Part shown: piece after piece, positions 35,010-45,525 of the stretch
Numbering within the stretch: the stretch's first letter is position 1
Layout of the letters: each line of letters opens with the position of its first letter
Origin: Crocodylus rhombifer
Taxonomy: Eukaryota > Chordata > Crocodylia > Crocodylidae
NCBI GenBank assembly: GCA_038503035.1
Contig: JAVSML010021647.1
Coordinates: forward strand, 66,794-130,793
Length of the DNA: 64,000 bases
Reading direction: 5' to 3'
The notes under the pieces: model-generated
What the model saw: only the letters and a program-made list of their open reading frames with translations
Told to the model about the DNA's origin: nothing
The model's database searches: none
Program-made: the position numbers and the translations under genes

Positions 35010-36299
35010 ACTATAAACAACAAAAGAGTTTTGAAGTTAAAAAGAACAACACAAATGCATCCTTCATACAGTGAAAAGGAAATAATCAGACACTGTAATG
35101 AGTACCCAGATGTGAGAATACAAGAAGAGCGGGGAAGAAGGTCACAAAATAGCAAAAAACAAAACGATCTGATGCATACAATCAAGTCGTGTCTGTAAAT
35201 TAATTTTCAGCTCTAAAAATTGACTATCTCCTGGGGAAATTCTATTATCAAAACACAAGATATATTCCAAGTAGGAGCGAGGTTATATAGAGGGCATAAA
35301 AGATGAGAAAGCAAAATGGAAAAAGCTTCAACCTATCAGAGCTTTCAAGTTTCGGCCATCACTAAATGGGATGGGAAAAGAAAATCTTAGCTGTGTAAAT
35401 TCAGAATGCCCTTGACTTTTGTCATTTAAGTTAAAGGCCTGATAGTTTCACACAGTACCACTTTACAGAATTTCAACACATAGCACAAGAATATTGTCTC
35501 TTGTGGAGTTGGATCACAGCTCTGTATCTCAGTTCCATATCTCAGCATGTGACATCAAAGATTAAGGGGTGAAGTTTCAAAGCAAGGAGTAGGGACTTTA
35601 CTGCATATTTCCTACTGAAGTCAATGTAAGAAGATATGTAACTAAAATCCTTTGGAGTTACATAAATTTTTCTATATCAGTTTTCAGAACTGCCAATAAC
35701 ATTTTGGATAAAGTTAATATCTCTGGAGACTGCTAATGGGCTTCAAGGCCTTTCCTTTTTCGGGAAAGGCTCAAATCTGATTCTGGTAGTAGCCAAGTAT
35801 TATTACCATATGACATATTTTCAATGGACTATTAAATAAGCTCTTGGTCTTAGTACAGTTACTGCAGTGGACAATTATCCTTAATATTTTGCTTATGGAA
35901 AGAACATTTAGACCTTCAGTAAGTGTGAAAGGGTTTTTCATTATATTTTTCTATTAATTCCTAGTTGTGTGGTTATAAGACTTGAGTTTTCCTTAAGATC
36001 ACAAAATAGAAGCAGACAAAACACACTGCAAACCTATCAACTTATTGCTAAAATCTCTGCCGCGGGGGAGCTTTTAAAAAAAGGGTGTCATTTGATTTAA
36101 ATTTTAGCAGTAGATTAAATTGTAACTTTATCCCATGGTAAATTCTAATTTCTTGAAATTTGTTTAATCGTTAATTAAATTATTTTTCATTGAAATCTGT
36201 GAAAAAAATCTACTCACTTGAAACATTGCATAAACTAAATGAACCCTGAGCCTCCATTTTTTAAATAATGATGTTAAATGTGAGGGAAAAGATAGAATA
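35010..36299. other. AT-rich intergenic DNA
   Basis: Nothing supportable seen. Confidence 0.5.
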
Positions 36300-37560
36300 G
36301 GTAATGGTAATGAAGGAATGGGATGCAACCAAGTGGAAGTAATATGCTCAACACAGGGGCTACCAATTAATCTCCATCCCATAATTCTGAGAGAAGTGGA
36401 ACATGAAATCAAAACTGGTGGAAACATTTTTTTTAGGAATCAACAAAAGCAGCACCATGTAACTGACAAACTGCAAACATAGCACCTATATCTAAGAAAA
36501 AGACAGAAGTGACTTAAGTAACTGCAGAGCTATATTTCTCCTTACAATAGCAATAGTAATTTAACAAATGTTGGAGGAAAAAATATTAAAGACAGGAAGA
36601 TAGTGAACATTAGATTAAAAGGTAAATTGCACCAGACTGACTTGATATCTTTCTTTGATAATATCATTGATTTTCTAAGCAAGGGAAATGTAATAGGTCT
36701 ATTTTCTCTCAACTTCATTAAACTATTCATATGGTGCCACATGGAAATTATAAACTGAGCTGGAGAAAATGGTACTAGTAGAAGACTTGCAGGATGGGGA
36801 AGGAACAGCTAAAGGGAAGACAACAATGAATTGTGCTGAAAAGAGAGGTGTGGAGGGAAGTTACTATGAAGTTTGCTGAGTGTAGATCTTGAGACCAGTG
36901 TTATATTATATATTCATCACTGACCATAGCACAAAAAGTAGGAGTATGGTAATTAAATTTGCTGGTGAAAAAGTTAGTGAGGCAATTAAGGAAGATACAA
37001 ATGCCACACAGGAACAACTGTATCATCACAGAGATAGGACTAACAAAAAATGGGAAAATTTTAATAGGACAAATTGCAAGGTTATACCCTTAGGGACCAA
37101 TAACAAGAATTGCAGGAAAACTGAGGAGAAGGGAAGGTTCATTACTCAGAAACAACAAAAGAGGATAAAGACCTGAGTATATTACTTGAAAACAGGATGA
37201 GTAACCTATATCAGGCAAGGTATTTCCAATAGAGATAGGAAATATTAATACCATTCTATGAGACAATGGTGAAACTTCACTTGGAATAATGTATAGAATT
37301 CTGGTTCACTCATATTTTAGAGAAATGAATTCAAACTGAAACAGGTGAGAGAAGGACAACAAGGATGATAAGGGGAATGGGAAGTCTATCATGCAAGAGA
37401 GAAATGAAAGAGCTTGGTTTGTTTAGCCAGGCAAAATGAAGTCTGAAAGGAGATATAATTGCTCTCTATAAATATGTCAGGTGAATAAACACCAGGGAGG
37501 GAGGAAGAACTATTTTAACTAAAGGACAATGTTGCCAAAAGAACAAGTGAGTATAAGCAG
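36300..37560 (+). mobile_element. Very old CR1/L3-like LINE relic
   Basis: Decayed coding sequence in fragments follows CR1-clade order. About 36485-36530 matches the PIYKKG-(x)-DLSNCR position (NYRP block). About 36610-36740 corresponds to the chain ending in LNFIKLF-IWCHMEI (motif A, heavily altered). About 36889-37000 holds PVLYYIFITDHSTKSRS and IKFAGE (motif C region; the F-A-D-D pair reads F-A-G-E). About 37350-37475 carries MIRGMGSLSCKREMKELGLF then LKGDIIALYKYV. Many stops and gaps indicate an insertion far older than the other CR1 copies here. Confidence 0.65.
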
Positions 37561-37589
37561 GCCATGAATAATTTTAGGCCAGAAAGTTG

Positions 37590-37675
37590 TACAAGATTTC
37601 TAGCTTTGGGCTGAGGCTAGAAATTTCTAGCCTTGGTCTGAGATCATACAAGATTTCTAGCCTTGAACTGAGGTA
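37590..37675 (+). repeat. Short tandem repeat, about 28-bp unit
   Basis: Three adjacent diverged units of the form acaagatttctagccttggtctgag occur, two starting acaagatttctag at 37591 and about 37649, with a middle one starting aaatttctag at 37621. This is a local duplication after the end of the old LINE. Confidence 0.7.
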
Positions 37676-38124
37676 CAAACATAGCAATCTAAAATGAGTA
37701 GTGGGGCAAAAATCCTAATTTAGGAGGTTGGTACATTTATTAAATATAGCATATGGAGCGTTTGCCTGAGTTATCAGGGGATGAGACTCAGTGACTCAAG
37801 ACATCCCTTGCTGTCCATTGTCTGATGTTCCCTATGCTAAAACTGAAATATCTTCATCTAATTTTGAATTATTTTATAATTTATAATATAAGATAATAGA
37901 TTCCTGACTAGCTATAACCTTTAAGTCTCACTCCTAATGCAGGTAGTTACAGTAATTTTGAAATAAATATGTTGAAGAGAGGTAATGTGAAAAAAGAAGA
38001 ATGCGAGTAAGGTGCCATTTCTTCTCCTAAAAACTCCAGGGCAGAGAAGTCTTGTATGTGGGGCAATTCTTCAAGGTTGTGAGTAACAACCAATTTGTCT
38101 GCTGTATCTACAGTGCCTGGGAGG

Positions 38125-38225
38125 CAAGGTTTGATCTAGTGATTACATCATGGAACTTTTAGTCAGATTCAACAGATTTGGTTTCTCATCCCAAATTGGC
38201 CATGGGTTTAAAGATAACCCTGTGA
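38125..38225 (+). mobile_element. MIR/tRNA-SINE-like relic
   Basis: The text gatctagtgattacatcatggaa...tagtcagattc..., ending near ttggccatgggt, follows the order of an amniote tRNA-derived SINE head (A-box-like tctagtgattacatcatgg, then the region preceding the B box). It is strongly diverged and short. Confidence 0.4.
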
Positions 38226-38479
38226 AAGAAATGTTCAGCTAAACCCTGCTTAACTGGTCTCTGTAATAATCTCTGTATATAATGTTGATCCTCAAAACCC
38301 CCAATCATTTACTGCCTAACCTGGAAACTCCTTGAGGTCTATAAATACCTACGATTTTACCAGTGAAGTTTTCTAGACTTCTAGAAGTCTATGTCTGGTA
38401 TTGCCAGAAGTAAGTCTTAAGTCTTAGTTAGCTCCTAATATTGCTTAGCAGTTAGAGACCTCAGTATTCTTCTTCCTGT

Positions 38480-38690
38480 CTTGTCTGCAGTGACCAATCT
38501 ATTATGTTTTCCTGGAGCATGCTCTCCAGATCAGCCCCCACCCCCCAAAAACACAAGGGAACGAACGGTCCTCCTTTATGAACTAGCTCACCAATTATTC
38601 ATCTGGTATGCAGTTCACTTCTCTGCCAGAGGGGACTTGAAGCTGCATCCCCCAAGTAGCTGCTGTAACCACCAATCCCTGCTCCAATGA
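38480..38690 (-). mobile_element. tRNA-derived SINE-like fragment
   Basis: On the minus strand, ttggtggttacagcagctac is followed by a B-box-like gcttcaagtcccc and then ctctggcaga. This has the order and spacing of a tRNA-derived SINE head (A box TGGTGGTTACAGCAG, B box TTCAAGTCCC). It lacks tRNA folding integrity and is not a functional tRNA gene. Confidence 0.45.
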
Positions 38691-38889
38691 TAAAGTATTT
38701 TATATTCAACATTCATTAGAGCATGTCTCTTCCTTTCCAAGAACATTCATTAGACTATGTCTCTTCCTTTCATATGTCATATATACACTCACCCTCTTCC
38801 TTCTCTGGTGCAATGGATATTTAAGTAATTTGTGTAAAATGCAACAATTTCAACAGGTGGGATTGTTAAAGCTCCATCTAAGAATACCC

Positions 38890-39000
38890 TATAACCTGGT
38901 AGCTTGAGTACTTATCTGGGAGGCGGGATCTATGGGTTCAAATGCCTCCAGCTAGAGGAAGAAATTAAGTTGGGCTTTAGCACGCCTTGAGTGACACACA
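38890..39000 (+). mobile_element. tRNA-derived SINE-like fragment
   Basis: An A-box-like tggtagcttgagtacttatc is followed about 30 bp later by a B-box-like gggttcaaatgcctcc. The same SINE type seems to lie inverted at 38480-38690. It is short and diverged. Confidence 0.45.
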
Positions 39001-40503
39001 CACAAACCTATTGCTGACACATCACAAAATATTAATTCAAATGGCAAATGTAGCTTAGTTTTAATTATTCACACTAATGCTTTGCACTGTGATGTAGTAG
39101 TAAATGTTCAGTAGTACATTCTTTGAAATGTAATTATGTCTTAGCAATGTGAGGCCTTACATAAACATCACATTGACTATTAAATATAAGCTGCAAAAGG
39201 TGGAAGAAGCCATTGTTTCAATATGAAAATAATGAACTATATGGGCAGGTGAAATGTAAATTAGTTAGGTTTTACTGTATATTCTGTACTGATTTATAGC
39301 ATATCCTTAGCAGAATCAGGTGGAGTGATTTGCATACATGTGTCTTATTATGCCAACCAGGGGAGATTTCTTGTAAATATCAAAGAAACCTGTTTGCAAT
39401 CCATTCCTGTGGCTGACAAAAAATGATTTTGCGAGGTATTCACAAATTCCACTTGTCAATGGTAAACAAAACAAAATAAAACTCTGATACTGTGCATTCA
39501 TGACTTGCAAACTTGCTAGTAGAAATGGTAAAGCAGTTTGTTCAGTACAAAGACCTTCACTGATGAGACCTCCTTGTCTTTCAGTATGACCAAATGCTTT
39601 ATCAGCTGAATGTTTCATGAAAGGATAGATGGCCTGACATGAAACTTGTCAGAAAGAAGAGAATGCAGGAAGACAATGTAGTTTTGTTATAAGCAGGTAC
39701 TTGACAATAGGAAGAATATCTTGCAGAGGTTTTTTCCCCCCAGCTTTGTAAGGCATAGCTGTAGGCCATCTCTCTGTGACATATCACTTTCCGGCACAGA
39801 GACAATAACATGTATGGGATTAAAGAAACATCACAATCCCATTCACTGAATTTAAGGAAGGAAAATATATCTAAGATTGGAAAGGAAAAATGAACAAAAG
39901 TTTTTAACATTGGTGATGGAGTATTTTTTTATGTAGTGGTGGAAGAGGTTGGGGCTATCCCTGAAACAAACCATTTTAAGTATAGGATTTTTACAGCTGA
40001 TCAGACAACTAGTCTAACATTCTCCCTCCAGCTGTAACCAATACCTGACGCTACAGAGTAAAAAAAAAAAGGCCCACAATGCATCTAAGCCAGTTGTGAA
40101 GAGGAAAAAAAATCTTTCCTGACTTTTTCAGCCTGAAGCATGAGATCAGAATTCCCTTATTTGTCTTAGCTGCCAGAGATACCCAAGCTGAATCCAATCT
40201 GGCATTTTTTTCCACATGCCACCTTCCCAGTTGAAGTCAGTGGGAATACTGAATGCCCACCGAACCCAATAATCATTAAATTAGCCAGACTAATTAAAAT
40301 CCATTTACAGTTTCTCAGTCTATGACAGTCTGCTGAGATAAATTCCATGGGCTAACTAGTACAATACTATGGTTTTAAAAAATGTTATTCATTCTTTCAG
40401 ATTTTAATGGGTCAACTAAATTTTGGACATATCCAATAACTAAAGGCCAGAGTATTCATTACTAATAATTTAACAAATTAAGCCATATTTTGTACTTCTT
40501 GCA
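39001..40503. other. Intergenic DNA, possible old LINE tail
   Basis: AT-rich, no gene. About 39975-40130 (gctgatcagacaactagtct, cagctgtaaccaatacctga) looks like the 3' tail of an ancient LINE of L3/CR1 type, at low confidence. Confidence 0.4.
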
Positions 40504-40899
40504 GGGGATCTCTACATGCATTAACATGAAGCAATAAGCTCTGGAACATATCACAGCATTGGGTCCAGAGCGCATTGAGCTGGGTCAGAGCAGCCCCAGC
40601 TGGCAGGGGACCCAGTGGGGGGGGCTTCAGTCTGCCAGCCCAGGGCTGCTCCGACTAGGCTCATCATGCTACAGATGGGCTGGCTGGGGCATGAGTGTAC
40701 TTCGGTGTTGGGCTAGTCAGCAGGCAACATGTGCACTGTGGTGGAGTACTTTACTCTGCTGCAGGATAGTACTTGTATATACTTGTGGCAGAGTAAATTA
40801 GTTTATTCTGGCCTCATAGTGTTGCACATGTAGATGCTGATGTTTTACTGTGGAGCTAATTAGTGAGCTCTACAGTAAACGACTTGCTTAGATGTGCCC
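40504..40899. mobile_element. Palindromic-ended DNA element
   Basis: The left end GGGGATCTCTACATGC and the right end, reverse complement GGGCACATCTAAGCAAG, are weak inverted repeats of the same style as those at 33808 and 44384. The interior is GC-rich in the middle and contains ctaattagtgagctctacag-type palindromic words near its right end. Flanking 3-bp repeats are not preserved. Confidence 0.4.
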
Positions 40900-41874
40900 A
40901 TAGAGTTGCAATTCCAAATCTGTTTTGAGTTGTTTACAACTTTTCAATGAATAACTGTGCAAACAAGTAGTAGCTTACATGTTGTTAATAAACTGCTCAC
41001 TTAGCTGTACTTGCTATTTATTATTTGCTCTGTACCATCCCCTCCCCGCAGTGGGACACGAGGGGTCAGTCCCTTTTCCTGTTGATATGTTACCTGTTCC
41101 AGTAGCATAACTAGGGCTGGGCAAGTGGAGCACCAGCCCCAAGCACCAACTTAGAGGGGATGCAAGATTGGTAGCCACCAAGGCTGCTGGCCATCTTGCC
41201 TCAGCTGCCTTTTTTGTCTACTTGTTGTAACTACTTGTTACAACTCTAACCTGGTCCACATATTGTCTACAACTGTTTTATTAACGTGTTTTAAACTTTT
41301 ATTTTTAAAAAATGAACTCTTCAAAATAACTGAGATATAACCAGGATAAATATACAAAATTCCACTAGCATTAGTGACACTTTTCACTTTGGAAGAATAT
41401 TCAGTGAAGAAAAGTTTGCATATCAGAACATTCTTGAATAAATAAATAAAAGGGCTCTCAAGAACCCATGAACTAAATGTATGACTTTTATTCATATGAA
41501 TTCTAGTATTTTTGCTGTATTTCCTGAACTTTTTCTTGCAGCCCACTGGAATTTCTTCTGAGGACAAATTGAATACGCTATGACCGCTTGCATAGATATT
41601 TAACTTGAACATGTTGGATTAGGTACAGACACTAAAAAAGCCAGGTGGAATCAAATGAAGTTGCATGGTTTTCTGTAAGCAACATAGTTTGGATTGGTAG
41701 TCAACAGAACACACATTTGCCTTTTGGCTGATGGGGGAAGGGCAAATCGTAGACTCGGTTCCAACATTTTTAAACCAATCTACGTATGCCAGACTTCTGT
41801 TCTGTTGTGGATATAGACTCCTTTCTGATAATTTATACCAGTAAAAATGTAATGTCCGTACCTGGCCTCAGAGT
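40900..41874. other. Intergenic DNA
   Basis: No gene. A short GC-richer patch (41100-41215) may be a worn interspersed repeat. Confidence 0.45.
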
Positions 41875-42005
41875 AGTTAACTAATATATTTATTCTTACA
41901 AGGTCATATTAGGCAAAGAACTAGCATTACCCCCATTTTACAGAGGGGGCACTGAAGCACAGAGAAGTTAAAGTCTAAGTCTATAGCATTTAAATACCTC
42001 CAGCT
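41875..42005 (+). mobile_element. MIR-like SINE 3' fragment
   Basis: The words cattacccccattttacaga, ggggcactgaagcacagaga and agttaaag follow the conserved 3' part of MIR-family SINEs (cattttacaga-gagg-aactgaggcacagag-ggttaag). Preserved recognition of this ancient SINE fits an amniote genome. Confidence 0.6.
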
Positions 42006-44383
42006 CTCAGTCACTTGTCAAAAGGCATCTGTAGTTGAATGGAAGATTAAATATATGTCTCTCAATTCCCAAGTGAGCACCCAAATTGCTGGTCTATGCT
42101 TTGTTTGACTAGGAGCATGCTAATATTTAGAAAACCTAAACTAGAGCAACAGCAACAATAATTAAAATATTATGACGAGGGACAAACCTGTGTGAATTAG
42201 GTTAGGAGTCATTCCTAGCTGCAAAATTTACAATTGTTTTAGAGAAATATAAAAGTTTATTAGCAATAATGGCACTGAGCTTAATTTAGGAGAAAAAAAT
42301 TGAAAGAAAGTAACTTGCAAATGAAGCATTGATTAATCAGTTAAAAGATGGCCAGAAAATAACAGTAAACCATAAAGTGCTATTCTACCCTAAAAGTGAC
42401 TCTGTAAAAAATGTCACCTCATCATTCCACTTTTAGCCTTCCCCTTACATAAATTGCCGAAGCCCTTTTGCGAGAGAGGGTTATGGAGCTGGAAAGACGA
42501 CTGTTTGGGCATTCACTTTTACAGTCAGGGTCAAATCTGCTTAACTTAGTGAGGAAAAAAAGTGTTTTCTCTGCTGTCAGGGTTGTGAAATTCTTTTGTT
42601 GCTGTTTTAGGAGAAAAATAACTTCTTTATCTTATACTATTTTTCAATGTTTATGTGAATGTGCTGCATATTGAAAAGATTTTTGCTTTTAGAAGCAATA
42701 GGCACTTATGAAAGAGAACTTCAAAAAAAAGTTAAAGTTAAATTTCTTGCTATGCCTGCTAGGATCTATAAATTCTACCAGTGCCTATAGGGAAGGAGAA
42801 ATGTTTAGAGCTATCAGTCACTGAAGAGGGTCTACTAGTGGGGGAATCTAATTTCACTGGTGATTGAAAGAATGGGAGTGAATGGAACCATTAGGTGGAT
42901 TTTCATTGTATCAGCTGTAAATGTGAAAGACCTGAATTAGGGCTCCATGTATATTGTTTATCTAAGAGAATATTGTGATTTCAGCTTAACAAGGGTTCTC
43001 CCTTTCCCTGATAAAAGTGTCTACCTCTAATGAATTTGTACACCAGTGAAGCATACAGTGGCCTTTATAAATATGTTTTTATTTTCAGCCCAATATTTCA
43101 CTTTTTATATTTTTACAAAACTTGAAATCTACTGTAAAAAATTGACGGTTTTATTTGAATTGAAATTTTGCCTGAAAAAATAATTCAGACTAACTTCATT
43201 CTCAATTACATTTAAAGACCAACTTTACTCTTAATTAACACTAATCACATGTTTTAATTGCTTTCCAAATCTCAGGGCATTAATTTGTCCAATTCAAAGT
43301 TCCTAAGGTTGAATAAGATAAGAAGCAGGGGTAAATGAACTGAATAACAAAAAGAAATAATTAATCTAAAATGAAACAATGCATTGCCTTTTAAAGTAGA
43401 CAGAAAGCATGAGGCTTCTTGAGGAAAAAAAAAAAAAAAAATCAGAGAATGAATTTTTAAAGTTCCCAAGGTCAAATGAGCTATTTACCAAAATGGTCTT
43501 TACTGTAGTAATAAAGCAGAATGTTGGGAAGTCTCGATTCTGAAAACAGATATTTTGATTCTACCTTTTCAATGAAATGTTATCAAGTTTATAATTTAAG
43601 CTCTTTCTTAATCTTTAATTCTATATTGCAAGAGAGAGTTGGCTATGTATTGTATTCCAAGTAGTGAAGAAGCCATCCGAGAATGGAGAGAAGAATATGA
43701 CAAAGATTTTTTTCCCCTTTTTTACATAAACAAAGATGTTTAGAAGAAGAAGAACTTTTCATATAGTCATCTTGAACTTCAATGTGCTTTTAAACATTAT
43801 TGAGAAATACAGTCCTAAATAGAAAATTGGTATTAAAACATTCTTCCACAGCCACCATCATATTGTTTTATGACTGATTAATAGTAAAAATAAAATAAAA
43901 TAAAATAAAATAAATGGTTCCCCCATTCCCAACTGTATTTTTTGAATTCTTAGGGAGATGTCTCTACATTTGCACCAAACTAACATAAGAGTATTGAAAT
44001 TTATACTGTATGTAAGAAGAACCTATTAAAATACAGCAAGCACTTATCTCAGGGACTTTATAAAGAGGCATTAAACCAACAAAAGCAATTGAAGGAGGTT
44101 TTACAAGGACTTGACAGATTGCAGGTTGATGGCACAATTGTTACAATCTCGGTGGAAAGCTGGCTTTATGTAATTAACAATGAAAAACTGGAACTCCCAG
44201 GAACCACAGTGAAGAATGACTCAGGAACTGTGGAACCACAAAGGGATTTTCCTGAAGAAACAGAAAAGGAAACAAACCAAAAATGCATGTTTTATATTAA
44301 ACAAAACATGTACCATTCAATTTATTAGAACCAATAGAAAGAGTCACGTAGGTGAAACTGATCAAGCTGGACTGTATTCTGTT
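42006..44383. other. AT-rich intergenic DNA
   Basis: No gene. An A-run of 18 lies near 43424-43441. The frames at 42468-42674 and 44089-44328 have no recognisable domain. Confidence 0.5.
43886..43914 (+). repeat. (AAAAT)n microsatellite
   Basis: Five to six perfect AAAAT units in a row. Confidence 0.9.
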
Positions 44384-44643
44384 GGGTGCATCTACATGTC
44401 ACTCTATGGTGACATAGCAATGAACTACATTGCTGTTCAGTGTGCTATGGTGACGTAGTGATTACGTGTGTCTACATATGATCACCAGCTACATTGCCAT
44501 CGTGGCACGTTCCCTGGAGATAGCGTGCCATTATGGCACAGTCTAACCATGGTGCAGTAACCACTCATACTGTGCCATGCTTTAGTACTTCAAAAGGGAA
44601 GCATCATAGCAACATCACTATATGACAATGTGTAAATGTGCCC
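44384..44643. mobile_element. Short palindromic miniature element (ctatggtgacatag-rich)
   Basis: The left end GGGTGCATCTACATGTC and the right end, reverse complement GGGCACATTTACACATTG, form imperfect inverted repeats; the flanks are GTT and ATT. The inside has repeated palindromic words (ctatggtgacatagc, ctatggtgacgtag, gtagctggtgatcat). The element at 62994-63283 has the same make-up, so both belong to one family. Non-coding. Confidence 0.6.
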
Positions 44644-45426
44644 ATTGTCTATCATTGATAGGATGGTATCATTTTCAATCAGCTACACCCGTTTGAAACC
44701 CCTGAATGTAGTGACATCACAAAAAACATTGTTCTGTTTTAAAAACAGATTACATGGTTGATATACCAGGGTAGGGGAAAAGTAGTTTGGTCTACAAAAC
44801 CTTGTTGATGATGATTTTTTAAATGGGAGGAGCTTTCAATATCCAGTTTGGGAGGAATGGCACCTAGGGAAAAAAAAAAGACTTGCAAACTGAGACTATT
44901 TTACAGAGAATTCTTGAGGTGGAATAAATAACCAATGTAGAAAATGAGGCATGAATTCTACAGAACAAGCCAACTGAATAGTAATTTATGCTCTAAATTA
45001 AATACAGTATGAGTAACAGAGACAATCTACAAAACCACAAAAATATCCAGACCACTTCAATTCCTGTTGATTTTTCCCACTATATGGGCAATGACTATGG
45101 CAGAAGACCCTATGGATATTAAGGTCAACCTCCAACCTTCATGCTCCAGCTTCCAGCAAGGCTCCAAGTGGCAGGATCACCACAGCTGCAGCTCCCCGAG
45201 GCCCCCAGGATTCTAAGGCTGCTGGGACCAACAGTTGCCAGTCCCAGCCTTCCCTACCCCACCAACGATAACCTGCTGCATGCCACAGGGTGCATGGCAT
45301 AGGTATTTCCCAGGGAAACAAATGTTCATGCTCATGTGCACATGCCTATGTGGTCAAAAAACTCTGTCCACTTGAAGAAATTTATGATCAAATAACAGTA
45401 CATTTAACCATCACCTGGATCTGAAC
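44644..45426. other. Intergenic DNA
   Basis: No gene. A GC-rich patch at about 45140-45310 is unassigned. Confidence 0.45.
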
Positions 45427-45525
45427 CATAGTTTCATAGTTTAGTTTCATAGTTTCTAGGGTCGGAAGGGACCTGAGCAGATCATCTAGTCCAACCCCCT
45501 GCCATGGCAGGAAAGAATATTGGGG

